Positions 16,174 to 21,444 of a stretch of 35,508 nt of DNA are shown piece after piece. The stretch is from a virus: the IMG/VR virus record IMGVR_UViG_3300036985_000928, positions 1 through 35,508 of that record; one strand, given 5' to 3'. The notes under the pieces were generated by a model. That model did not search any database, was not told where the DNA came from, and was given only the letters and a program-made list of their open reading frames with translations. The number at the start of each line of letters is the position of its first letter. Position 1 is the stretch's first letter. A program made the position numbers and the translations under genes.

Positions 16174-16646
16174 TGATCGCCGAGACAATGGCTGTCATTG
16201 CTACGGCACGGGCAACCATTGCAGGCGTCAAGCAGGCCATTGCCTTGGGTAAGGATGCGTCCGCCCTGATTCACCAATTCTTTGACGCCAAAGATGCAGT
16301 GATGAAGGTGCGGGCAAACCCGCCCAAGAAACCATTTCAGTCAGCCAACTCGGAGGCCATGCAGATCATCCAATTGGCCGAGGAAATGCAACAGGTCGAG
16401 GAGGAGATAAAAATCTCCTTCATGCGCCGTGGCAAGACCAATCTCTGGATGGACTTCCTGCGTGAGCGCAATGCCATCGTGGCACGCAACAAAGCCGAGG
16501 AGATCGAGATGAACAACGCCAAAGCCAAGCGCGCCAAAGAAGTCGAGGAAGTCATCGAGCTGGTGCTCCTTGCCGTGGCTGCTGCCGGTGTGATTACGCT
16601 GGTGGCCTGGGGAACAATGCAATACGTGGACTTCATGCGGAGATAA
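16173..16646 (+). CDS. Lysis-region protein with C-terminal TM segment
   Basis: 157 aa from ATG 16173 (ATGA overlap with the upstream stop); earlier in-frame starts lie inside the upstream gene and are rejected. The N-terminal ~40 residues are amphipathic helix (MAVIATARATIAGVKQAIALGK), then a long charged helical region (60-125), then a TM segment at ~128-148 (IELVLLAVAAAGVITLVAW) and a short C-terminal tail. It resembles small membrane proteins recalled from lysis modules of aquatic phages. It has no lipobox or spanin-like periplasmic proline region, so I do not call it a spanin. Confidence 0.7.
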   Translation: MIAETMAVIATARATIAGVKQAIALGKDASALIHQFFDAKDAVMKVRANPPKKPFQSANSEAMQIIQLAEEMQQVEEEIKISFMRRGKTNLWMDFLRERNAIVARNKAEEIEMNNAKAKRAKEVEEVIELVLLAVAAAGVITLVAWGTMQYVDFMRR

Positions 16647-16648
16647 TC

Positions 16649-17056
16649 ATGCTACTTGACTCAATCCTTGGCATCGGCAACAAGCTGATCGACAAACTCA
16701 TTCCAGACCCAGAGGCCAAAGCCAAAGCCCAGATGGACTTGGCCAAGATGGCCCAAGACGGCGAGCTGGCCAAGATGGCCAACGACACCAAGCTCTACGA
16801 GGTCGAGCAGACGGCCATCACAGACCGCTGGCAGGCCGACATGGGGTCAGACTCTTGGCTATCAAAGAACATCCGCCCAATGGCTCTTATAGCCATCTTT
16901 GTGGCCTTCTTTTTGTTCACGATGATGTCAGCCTTCGGCTACAACGCGCAAGAATCCTATGTGCAGCTTCTCGGCCAGTGGGGACAGATCATCTTCTTGG
17001 CATATTTTGGTGGCCGCACAGTTGAGAAACTGGCCGACATGAGAAGCAAGAAATGA
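16649..17056 (+). CDS. Holin of the 3TM (GTA-type) family
   Basis: 135 aa. The N-terminal ~65 residues are a charged helix with the family-like pattern LIDKLIPDPEAKAKAQMDLAKMAQDGELAKMA. Two clear membrane segments follow at ~77-95 (PMALIAIFVAFFLFTMMSA) and ~104-121 (YVQLLGQWGQIIFLAYFGG), with W60 and the SWLSKNIRP turn before the first. This matches the holin family described for gene transfer agents and many phages. It overlaps the endolysin start by 4 nt, the usual holin-lysin coupling. Confidence 0.85.
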   Translation: MLLDSILGIGNKLIDKLIPDPEAKAKAQMDLAKMAQDGELAKMANDTKLYEVEQTAITDRWQADMGSDSWLSKNIRPMALIAIFVAFFLFTMMSAFGYNAQESYVQLLGQWGQIIFLAYFGGRTVEKLADMRSKK

Positions 17057-17475
17057 CGCCTCACTTCACCCTTGCCGAACTGACGCATACCGACCACCGG
17101 ACGCTGGACAACACGCCCAACGAAGTAGAGCGAGCCAATCTGCTGCGCCTGGCCGAGTTTTTGGAGATCGTAAAGACTACGTTGGGCGGCAAGCCCATCA
17201 TGGTGAACAGCGCCTTCCGATCTAAGGCAGTCAACGACGCCGTGGGCAGCAAGGACAGCAGCCAGCACCGCAAAGGTTGCGCAGCCGATATTAGAGTGCC
17301 AGGCATGACGCCCGACGCAGTGGTGCGTGCCATCCTGCTGGCGCAGCTTCCATTCGATCAGATCATCCGTGAGTTTGACGCCTGGACGCATATCAGCATC
17401 CCAAGCGACGTAGGCAACTTCCCCCGGCGCCAAGCGCTCATCATTGACAAACAATCAACGCGGGCATTCGTTTAG
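17053..17475 (+). CDS. Endolysin, M15-family zinc D-Ala-D-Ala peptidase
   Basis: 140 aa. The catalytic pattern of peptidase M15 (VanY/Peptidase_M15_3 type) is present: S-x-F-R near residue 53 (SAFRSKAVN), SSQHRKGCAADI with zinc ligands H72 and D79, and E107...W111-x-H113 (REFDAWTHIS), giving the third ligand. It should cut peptide links in Gram-negative peptidoglycan once the holin opens the membrane. It has no signal peptide, so it depends on the holin. The start overlaps the 3TM holin. Its stop overlaps the stop of the leftward gene on the other strand (17472-17475), so this is the convergence point of the two transcripts. Confidence 0.93.
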   Translation: MTPHFTLAELTHTDHRTLDNTPNEVERANLLRLAEFLEIVKTTLGGKPIMVNSAFRSKAVNDAVGSKDSSQHRKGCAADIRVPGMTPDAVVRAILLAQLPFDQIIREFDAWTHISIPSDVGNFPRRQALIIDKQSTRAFV

Positions 17476-17726
17476 ACCGGAACGATATTGATAGGTGATT
17501 GCGCTCGCAGGCGAACGTAACGCTTGCACAGTACAGCTGACTTCGGCTCATCCATAAAGACCCGTTCTTTGAGCGTGTTGGTGCTGTGAAAGTGCTCAGG
17601 AAATGTATCCTTAAGCTGCTGAATGTACATATCCAGGCGCTCATTCGGCTGGCCATAATCCCGGACCAGGCCATTAGGCAAAGAAACCAAGTCTTGCAGT
17701 TTTTGCTTTTGCAGGTCGTTTAGCAT
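17472..17726 (-). CDS. Hypothetical protein, last gene of leftward cluster
   Basis: 84 aa, with GAGGA upstream of ATG at 17726. It is mostly helical and charged in the first half (DLQKQKLQDLVSLPNGLV, LDMYIQQLKDTFPEHFHSTN) with a basic C-terminal part (VLCKRYVRLRAQSP). No family recognised. Its stop codon overlaps the endolysin stop, so there is no space for a terminator between the converging genes. It overlaps the preceding small gene by 7 nt. Real-gene support: tight spacing and good ribosome site. Confidence 0.7.
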   Translation of the reverse strand: MLNDLQKQKLQDLVSLPNGLVRDYGQPNERLDMYIQQLKDTFPEHFHSTNTLKERVFMDEPKSAVLCKRYVRLRAQSPINIVPV

Positions 17727-17917
17727 TTGAATTTATCCTCTTTTGTTTGATTGCGTTTTGGTAGCGGTAGCCATCCAATGCACCAGTCGCGGTGCCAGTG
17801 GCCAGTGGTGCAGACGCCGCCACGGGTAAGCAGCAGCAACTTCACATTCTCAGGGGCAGGCTGATCGCCAGCGTGTGGGTACATGAACTCAGCGCCCCCG
17901 GCTAGGTAGTCGGTCAT
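17720..17917 (-). CDS. Hypothetical small protein, DUF551-like pattern
   Basis: 65 aa. The segment NVKLLLLTRGGVCTTGHWHRDWCIGWLPLPKR resembles short phage or prophage proteins of the DUF551 type, in which a 'V.LLT.GG...GHW' strand pattern is followed by 'W.PLP'. Function unknown. The start at 17917 has AAGGTG about 6 nt upstream. It is separated from the upstream gene by only 4 nt and overlaps the next gene by 7 nt. Confidence 0.7.
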   Translation of the reverse strand: MTDYLAGGAEFMYPHAGDQPAPENVKLLLLTRGGVCTTGHWHRDWCIGWLPLPKRNQTKEDKFKC

Positions 17918-17921
17918 GTCT

Positions 17922-18143
17922 TCACCTTGCTTTGATTACTGCGCGAACGCGCTCTCCAAGTTCTTCCGCATCGAACCATGTAACCAAACTCCCCTCACGC
18001 ATAATGACCGTCCAATTTTCTTCCTTAAGCGCCTCACGCTCGTCGGCGCGGACAAGTTGGATGAGCTTGGGTATGTCTATATGCCCATCCCAGTCGTTTT
18101 CTGTCCAAGCCTGCTTTGCAAGCTCTTTGTCTCGTTCGTTCAT
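17922..18143 (-). CDS. Hypothetical small acidic helical protein
   Basis: 73 aa from ATG 18143, with GGGGG about 7 nt upstream. Longer in-frame starts up to 18227 run through the neighbouring gene and lack a better site. The sequence begins MNERDKELAKQAWTENDWDG, continues IPKLIQLVRADEREALKEEN and ends in a helix (DAEELGERVRAVIKAR). The 'LV.AEREA' pattern is typical of short phage proteins of unknown role. The junction before its ATG (GGGGTATTGACATGA) is a near copy of the 16-bp boundary found at 19119 and 19226. Confidence 0.7.
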   Translation of the reverse strand: MNERDKELAKQAWTENDWDGHIDIPKLIQLVRADEREALKEENWTVIMREGSLVTWFDAEELGERVRAVIKAR

Positions 18144-18144
18144 G

Positions 18145-18285
18145 TCAATACCCCCAGCGAATATGGAAGCACACAACGTACAGGTGCAATGCAAACTCAT
18201 TGCCTCCGCTAAAAAACCCAACAGCAAAGCAAGGCCACTTGCGTGGAAAGAACTCAGCGTTTAGATGTAGGCTTTTTCTCATCAT
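18145..18285 (-). CDS. Very small hypothetical protein (46 aa)
   Basis: 46 aa, ATG 18285 to TGA 18145. The sequence has RKSLHLNAEFFPRKWPCFAV and ends in HIRWGY. The order 'FPRKWPC...GF......L.L....F...W' resembles small phage proteins that fill such clusters. Support comes from the ATGA overlap with the upstream stop, an AGGAGAA ribosome site inside that upstream gene, and the exact fill of the space between two other genes. It is aromatic-rich (five Phe in the middle), possibly a small beta or membrane-associated protein. Function unknown. Confidence 0.6.
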   Translation of the reverse strand: MMRKSLHLNAEFFPRKWPCFAVGFFSGGNEFALHLYVVCFHIRWGY

Positions 18286-18575
18286 TCTTCTCCTTCAAGG
18301 TTTTCAATATGTGTCTGCAAGTCAACGATGCGGGCTGTTTGAGCTGTCAGCATTGCTTCCAAGTCCTCAATGCGCTTTGCAATGCGTTGCATCTCCTCTA
18401 CCAGCACGGCTTCGGTGTTCCAGTCAGGATTAAAGCTATCTTTGCTTCTAACTCCACGATATACGTTGCCATCGCCATAGCAGTCGGTCTCTTGTGGTGT
18501 CCACGGGCACTTGCATCCCGGCAATATGCTGGCGTGCATCCCTTTAACCATTCCGCAGTTTGGGCAGGTGTTCAT
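18282..18575 (-). CDS. Hypothetical protein: N-terminal Cys cluster plus coiled coil
   Basis: 97 aa from ATG 18575, overlapping the upstream stop (ATGA); a longer in-frame reading from 18752 is a shadow of the neighbours. C4, C7, C21 and C23 (MNTCPNCGMVKG, LPGCKCPW) form a probable zinc site. Residues ~56-95 form a long coiled coil (VEEMQRIAKRIEDLEAMLTA, then IVDLQTHIENLEGEE). A zinc knuckle plus oligomerising helix suggests a small adaptor or inhibitor protein, but no family is recognised. Confidence 0.65.
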   Translation of the reverse strand: MNTCPNCGMVKGMHASILPGCKCPWTPQETDCYGDGNVYRGVRSKDSFNPDWNTEAVLVEEMQRIAKRIEDLEAMLTAQTARIVDLQTHIENLEGEE

Positions 18576-18724
18576 TCTTCTGTCTCCACTTGAGGAAAGG
18601 TTGAGGATAGAAAGCGCACCGCAGTGTCGCCATCCTTGAGTAGCACCGTGATCGTTGCGGCTTGCAAGTCTCTGCCGTAGATCAGCATCAGTGCTTCCAT
18701 GATTCGTTTCATTTCGTTGTTCAT
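18572..18724 (-). CDS. Hypothetical small protein (50 aa)
   Basis: 50 aa: starts MNNEMKRIMEALMLIYGRDL, followed by an alternating strand pattern (AATITVLLKDGDTAVRFLSS). ATG 18724 overlaps the upstream stop (ATGA) and has GGAGAAAA about 8 nt upstream. A longer in-frame reading to 18796 has no support. Function unknown; the short helix-then-strand layout is compatible with a single small folded domain. Confidence 0.6.
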   Translation of the reverse strand: MNNEMKRIMEALMLIYGRDLQAATITVLLKDGDTAVRFLSSTFPQVETEE

Positions 18725-19122
18725 GGCGCGTTTTTCTCCTTGAGTTTGGCAATTGTCTTGTCCATGATGTCTTTGTTGTTCAAGTCCATGCGCCAAATTT
18801 CATCGTATTCATCCTCCGTCAGCCCTACCCACGGGCGCTTTGGTGGGGTAATGTAGAACTTTGTGCCATCAGGCAGGTCATCCCATCCTGAGTGCAATAT
18901 CAATGTGCCTCTTGCTTCTTTGGTTATGGACGGCTCCTGCTCTAGTTGTGGTTTGCCAATGTCAGGATAAAACTGCTCCCACGCCACAGGCTCCTGCTCT
19001 GGCTGTGCTTCTGCTCTGTGCGCTCTGCCTTGCCAGTAATGCACATCACAAAACCCACCTTGGTCGATCCCCTCGGCATACAAGTTAAAGGCATGGCTGC
19101 CGCATTTGATGCACTTTTTCAT
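18721..19122 (-). CDS. Hypothetical protein with N-terminal zinc-knuckle-like Cys/His
   Basis: 133 aa from ATG 19122, with GGGGAA about 6 nt upstream. Residues 1-30 hold CIKCGSHAFNLYAEG and FCDVHYW, giving C4, C7, C25 and H28, a plausible zinc site. A Glu/Gln/Pro linker (QPEQEPVAWEQ) follows. The C-terminal half carries LPDGTKFYITPP and WVGLTEDEYDEIW, a pattern I recall from phage early-region proteins ('LPDGT.LY..P' then 'W.GLT..E'). Function unknown. Linker-joined modules suggest gene fusion by cassette shuffling. Confidence 0.7.
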   Translation of the reverse strand: MKKCIKCGSHAFNLYAEGIDQGGFCDVHYWQGRAHRAEAQPEQEPVAWEQFYPDIGKPQLEQEPSITKEARGTLILHSGWDDLPDGTKFYITPPKRPWVGLTEDEYDEIWRMDLNNKDIMDKTIAKLKEKNAP

Positions 19123-19229
19123 GTCAGATTCCCCTTGTGAAGTGCATAAAACACATACAACACGTAACCTGCGGCTAAAACAAGATCTGCGGTTATGAGC
19201 GCGAAAAATAATAGTAGCCAAATGCTCAT
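19119..19229 (-). CDS. 36-aa membrane peptide bracketed by a 16-bp repeat
   Basis: 36 aa (MSIWLLLFFALITADLVLAA then GYVLYVFYALHKGNLT). Almost the whole length is hydrophobic and would form one transmembrane helix. Both ends overlap neighbours as ATGA. The 16-bp sequence at the end of this gene is identical to that at its beginning, so it and the preceding protein both end in GNLT. This looks like a small cassette inserted at, or duplicated with, a gene junction. Small single-TM phage peptides often act on host membrane functions, but no role can be assigned. Confidence 0.6.
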   Translation of the reverse strand: MSIWLLLFFALITADLVLAAGYVLYVFYALHKGNLT

Positions 19230-19241
19230 GTCAGATTCCCC
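19119..19241 (-). repeat. 16-bp direct repeat at two successive gene junctions
   Basis: GGGGAATCTGACATGA (leftward strand) occurs exactly at 19119-19134 and 19226-19241, 107 bp apart. Each copy carries the ribosome site, the stop of the upstream gene and the start of the next. A looser copy, GGGGTATTGACATGA, lies at the 18145 junction. Recombination between the two exact copies would remove the 36-codon gene cleanly. Confidence 0.85.
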
Positions 19242-19495
19242 ACGCTCTTGAACTTCAAATGGTCATCGGCACCGGGGCGCATGGGCGTCAGGTTCTTTGG
19301 CACATACGAATCACGTTCCCAGATGCTCAGTGCTGGCGCAGGCACAAGGTCAGGATCACGCTCGACTGGAACGTAGACAGACGAGGGTCGGTGCTTCTTC
19401 TTGGAGGCCAAATCGCCTAGTGTGTTTGCAAAGGCGCCAAGGCTTACTTCTTTGTTGACCCGCATTAGGTTTGGGTTTCCGGCTTGTAGTTTCAT
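19226..19495 (-). CDS. Hypothetical protein (89 aa)
   Basis: 89 aa from ATG 19495 (ATGA overlap with the upstream stop); a longer in-frame start at 19534 lies inside that gene. The sequence runs MKLQAGNPNLMRVNKEVSLG, AFANTLGDLASKKKHRPS, VYVPVERDPDLVPAPALSIWERDSYV and ends VGNLT. It is Pro-rich and basic, with little predicted secondary structure in the middle, so possibly extended or partner-bound. No family recognised. The final residues are dictated by the 16-bp junction repeat. Confidence 0.65.
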   Translation of the reverse strand: MKLQAGNPNLMRVNKEVSLGAFANTLGDLASKKKHRPSSVYVPVERDPDLVPAPALSIWERDSYVPKNLTPMRPGADDHLKFKSVGNLT

Positions 19496-19692
19496 GGTGT
19501 CACCCGATACCAGATATATCCAAACATAAAGCACATGCCAGCAATGACACCGACAACAGTCGCCAGCGTTACCAACCCCTCCATCACGTCCCAGAACAGA
19601 TTGCGATCTAGCGCGCGTGTTTTACGAATCGGGCAATCACGCCCCTGGGTGCAGTTGCCGTACTCGTCGCAGCAGTTCACGATGACCACCAT
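19492..19692 (-). CDS. Small Cys-rich membrane protein
   Basis: 66 aa. An N-terminal cysteine group (NCCDEYGNCTQGRDCPIRK; C7, C8, C14, C20) precedes a hydrophobic segment at ~37-61 (VMEGLVTLATVVGVIAGMCFMFGYI). I recall similar 'CDxxGNCxxGxxCPxR' membrane peptides in many phages and plasmids. The Cys group should bind a metal, probably on the cytoplasmic side because of the positive residues between it and the membrane (inference). Its first 16 nt overlap the end of the upstream membrane protein gene. Confidence 0.7.
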   Translation of the reverse strand: MVVIVNCCDEYGNCTQGRDCPIRKTRALDRNLFWDVMEGLVTLATVVGVIAGMCFMFGYIWYRVTP

Positions 19693-19832
19693 GCAACCAA
19701 CAGTGCAGCCAGGCCAACGCCAATAGCAAAGGCCAGGGCATAGCTAGGCCAGACAGAGGCCTTGCGGCCATAGCCCTGCACCCAGGTACAGTCGGCGTAA
19801 TTGCGAGGCGTGATGTAGTGTGAGGGCTTCAT
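19677..19832 (-). CDS. 51-aa membrane protein
   Basis: 51 aa from ATG 19832 with AAGGAGAA 7 nt upstream, the best ribosome site in this cluster. The N-terminal 30 residues are polar (MKPSHYITPRNYADCTWVQG), then one transmembrane segment at ~31-48 (YALAFAIGVGLAALLVAW) ending in WSS. Its 3' end overlaps the next membrane protein gene by 16 nt, in another frame. Two adjacent single-TM proteins with overlapped genes may act together; that is inference. Confidence 0.65.
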   Translation of the reverse strand: MKPSHYITPRNYADCTWVQGYGRKASVWPSYALAFAIGVGLAALLVAWWSS

Positions 19833-19864
19833 GTGATTCTCCTTTGTGGGTGTGCGGGATGGGT

Positions 19865-20023
19865 TTACTCAGACAATTTGGCGTCTAGCTCGCGCAGCAA
19901 CTGGCGTATTTGCAGCAATTCAATTGGCTGGTTGTCTAGGGATACGAGCTTGCGAAGCATGCCGAGTTCGTTAATCATGGCGGCGACTGTTTGCTTGACT
20001 GCTGGGGTGGTAGGTGATGTCAT
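19865..20023 (-). CDS. Small helical hypothetical protein (52 aa)
   Basis: 52 aa from ATG 20023, with GGAG 8 nt upstream; an upstream in-frame TTG at 20056 lacks a ribosome site and coincides with the predicted promoter. Two amphipathic helices: AVKQTVAAMINELGMLRKLV and IELLQIRQLLRELDAKL. It could be a helical-hairpin oligomer. It is the first gene after an 83-nt gap that contains an extended -10 promoter, so it probably begins a separately expressed small-gene operon. No family recognised. Confidence 0.65.
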   Translation of the reverse strand: MTSPTTPAVKQTVAAMINELGMLRKLVSLDNQPIELLQIRQLLRELDAKLSE

Positions 20024-20055
20024 TTTGTTTACTCCGTTGCGTTGTTGATGGGTCA

Positions 20056-20084
20056 ACTATAACACAACTTCCCACAATCTAACA
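20056..20084 (-). promoter_or_regulatory. Candidate extended -10 promoter for the small-gene cluster
   Basis: On the leftward strand TGTTATAGT (20064-20056) matches the extended -10 form TGnTATAAT at all but one position. The -35 area (TGTTAG, 17 nt upstream) is poor, as is common for extended -10 promoters. It lies in one of the few gaps of the leftward block and would start transcription ~25 nt before the ATG at 20023. Confidence 0.45.
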
Positions 20085-20106
20085 CTTATTTTATAGGGAT
20101 AAACCC

Positions 20107-20607
20107 TTAGATCGACGTTACTTCTACATCGTGCGGCCTGCGCTTGCCGTCCATCAGTTCATGAAGGCGCTTTTCGGTCAGGCGGTGGCAGCGAATCATG
20201 GTGCGCGCAGGCAGCACATCCAGAAGGTCGGAATAGTCGCTCAGGATGGCCCGAACGGCCTGTATTCCAGCCCCGTCCATGCGAATAGCACCACCGGCCA
20301 GGTTACGGCGCCCGGCCAGCGCAAGGGCCGTAATCGCGTCCACCAGCAGGCCACTATCGTCCTCGCAGATCGCCATGTCTTTAATCAGCGTTTCCATCAG
20401 GTTCACAGCGTCGCTTACCACCCGCCAGTCGTCCGTGGTTGGCGCTGGCGCGGTCTCCATCGCGTGCAGACCCTCATACATCCGAGTTAGCTGGTGGCGA
20501 CGATAGTCCAGCGGCAACGGCTCGGTCGAACTGGCCATCAGCTCGTCCATGATGGTGTAGTACTTCGGTCGGGCAATCGCCCGGCGCTTACTTTGCTTGC
20601 GGCTCAC
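20107..20607 (-). CDS. Conserved phage protein of unknown function
   Basis: 166 aa. There is a basic N-terminus (MSRKQSKRRAIARPKYYTIM), then a helical core with WRVVSDAVNLMETLIKDMAI near residue 61, AITALALAGRRN near 90, GAGIQAVRAILSDYSDLLDV near 112, and a C-terminal helix. I recall a widespread family in phages of Burkholderia and related hosts with the layout 'DW..L.DA.N..E.L........ A..AL........ GA.I..L...L..Y...L'. No function is established. It overlaps the Arc-like gene by 20 nt, so the two are co-expressed. Confidence 0.8.
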   Translation of the reverse strand: MSRKQSKRRAIARPKYYTIMDELMASSTEPLPLDYRRHQLTRMYEGLHAMETAPAPTTDDWRVVSDAVNLMETLIKDMAICEDDSGLLVDAITALALAGRRNLAGGAIRMDGAGIQAVRAILSDYSDLLDVLPARTMIRCHRLTEKRLHELMDGKRRPHDVEVTSI

Positions 20608-20746
20608 TCGACAGCCCCAGCTTCACGTAATGCAGAATTTGCGCGGCCAGCGTGCGCGTCGATTCCTGCGCGTGCTTGCGCAGCAACATTTCCACGTCCG
20701 CAGGCAAGCGCACCGTCATGTAGCGGTCTTTGATCTTCTCGTTCAT
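20588..20746 (-). CDS. Arc-like ribbon-helix-helix DNA-binding protein
   Basis: 52 aa: MNEKIKDRYMTVRLPADVEM then LLRKHAQESTRTLAAQILHYVKLGL. The short strand MTVRLP, followed by two helices with the turn at ESTR, is the MetJ/Arc fold. P22 Arc is 53 aa with the same strand-helix-helix spacing (FNLRWPREVLDLVRKVAEENGR). AAAGGA lies 5 nt upstream of the ATG. It overlaps the VRR-NUC stop (ATGA). It probably binds DNA as a dimer of dimers and regulates phage promoters; targets unknown. The extended -10 promoter at 20056-20064 is a nearby candidate. Confidence 0.8.
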   Translation of the reverse strand: MNEKIKDRYMTVRLPADVEMLLRKHAQESTRTLAAQILHYVKLGLSSEPQAK

Positions 20747-21102
20747 AAATTTCCTTTGTGTTCGTCAAAAAAAGCGCCGATCTTTGCTTTCGCATCCTCA
20801 GCACCTTTCCCCACTATACAGCAGTAATTCACACTTTCAAGATACGCAATGATGCTTTTCTGGTCAGGGCTCAGGCTTCCACCCTTTACCCGTTTCATTT
20901 CGATCCACAGGCGCCAGGCAGGCACGAACAGATCGGGGATACCGGCCACAGTGCCTTCCACCTTGAGGGCCACCGCAGTGGCCATGCTCCGCGCCCCGCC
21001 GTTGGGGATTGAGTGGATCAGGACCCCAGGGTAAGTGCGGCGAAACCACTGCACTACCAGCGCCTGCTCGTAATGCTCAGAGGGTATTTTGTTCGTTGCC
21101 AT
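20743..21102 (-). CDS. VRR-NUC domain nuclease
   Basis: 119 aa, essentially one VRR-NUC (PD-(D/E)XK) domain: E12 in EHYEQALVVQWF, a conserved IPNGGARS turn at 32-39, the VAGIPDLFVPAW strand with D57, and WIEMKR with E68 and K70. SPDQKSIIAYLESVNY at ~78-93 is the usual final helix with Gln. Stand-alone phage VRR-NUC proteins act on branched DNA (Holliday-junction-like) in studied relatives. It sits downstream of the helicase, consistent with a role in resolving replication or recombination intermediates before packaging. Confidence 0.92.
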   Translation of the reverse strand: MATNKIPSEHYEQALVVQWFRRTYPGVLIHSIPNGGARSMATAVALKVEGTVAGIPDLFVPAWRLWIEMKRVKGGSLSPDQKSIIAYLESVNYCCIVGKGAEDAKAKIGAFFDEHKGNL

Positions 21103-21256
21103 TTATCACTTTCTCAATTTGTTCAATTTTTATTTTCAAATCGACCAGTTCATACAACGCATCACGATACCCGCTCCAAGCCTTTTCGGAGCGTTCTTTT
21201 TCAGCCTCAAGCATTCGCTCTAGGCGGTCAAATTTAAGTTGTTCTTGCTTATTCAA
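21077..21256 (-). CDS. Short coiled-coil protein with TTG start
   Basis: 59 aa from a TTG at 21256 that overlaps the upstream TGA (TTGA), with GGAG about 10 nt upstream. Longer in-frame readings to 21379 lie inside other genes. The protein is almost all charged helix with heptads (QEQLKFDRLERMLEAEKERS, then ELVDLKIKIEQIEKVI). It overlaps the VRR-NUC start by 26 nt. An oligomerisation or adaptor role is possible but cannot be shown. Confidence 0.6.
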   Translation of the reverse strand: MNKQEQLKFDRLERMLEAEKERSEKAWSGYRDALYELVDLKIKIEQIEKVINGNEQNTL

Positions 21257-21444
21257 AACGGCACCTCTCCTTCCCACTCTGGGCAGGCGCTTGGCGTGGC
21301 TGCGAAATCCTCGGGCGGCTCCATAAAGAACACGACGCACGTTCCATTCACGTCGTAAAACTCGCAGGTATGGCAGCACATCGGTGGCCCGAAGGCAATC
21401 AAGCGCTTGTAGTCCTTTATCAATTCAGGTTCGGCGTGTCTCAT
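21253..21444 (-). CDS. Small Cys-rich protein, putative zinc finger
   Basis: 63 aa. Cysteines C23, C24, C27, C36 and C54 lie in the pattern CCHTCEFYDVNGTC ... ACPEWE and should form a zinc site. The ending 'W.GEVPF' is common. I recall many phage proteins of this shape (C..C..YD.NG.C ... AC..WE..IPF) with unknown function beside replication genes. Starts and stops overlap both neighbours by 4 nt. Confidence 0.75.
   Translation of the reverse strand: MRHAEPELIKDYKRLIAFGPPMCCHTCEFYDVNGTCVVFFMEPPEDFAATPSACPEWEGEVPF

Noticed and set aside
18282-18752. 156-codon version of the Cys/coiled-coil protein
   Set aside because: Its first 59 residues are an Arg/His/Asn-rich shadow of the 50-aa gene. ATG 18575 overlaps the upstream stop in the same ATGA style as other genes of the cluster.
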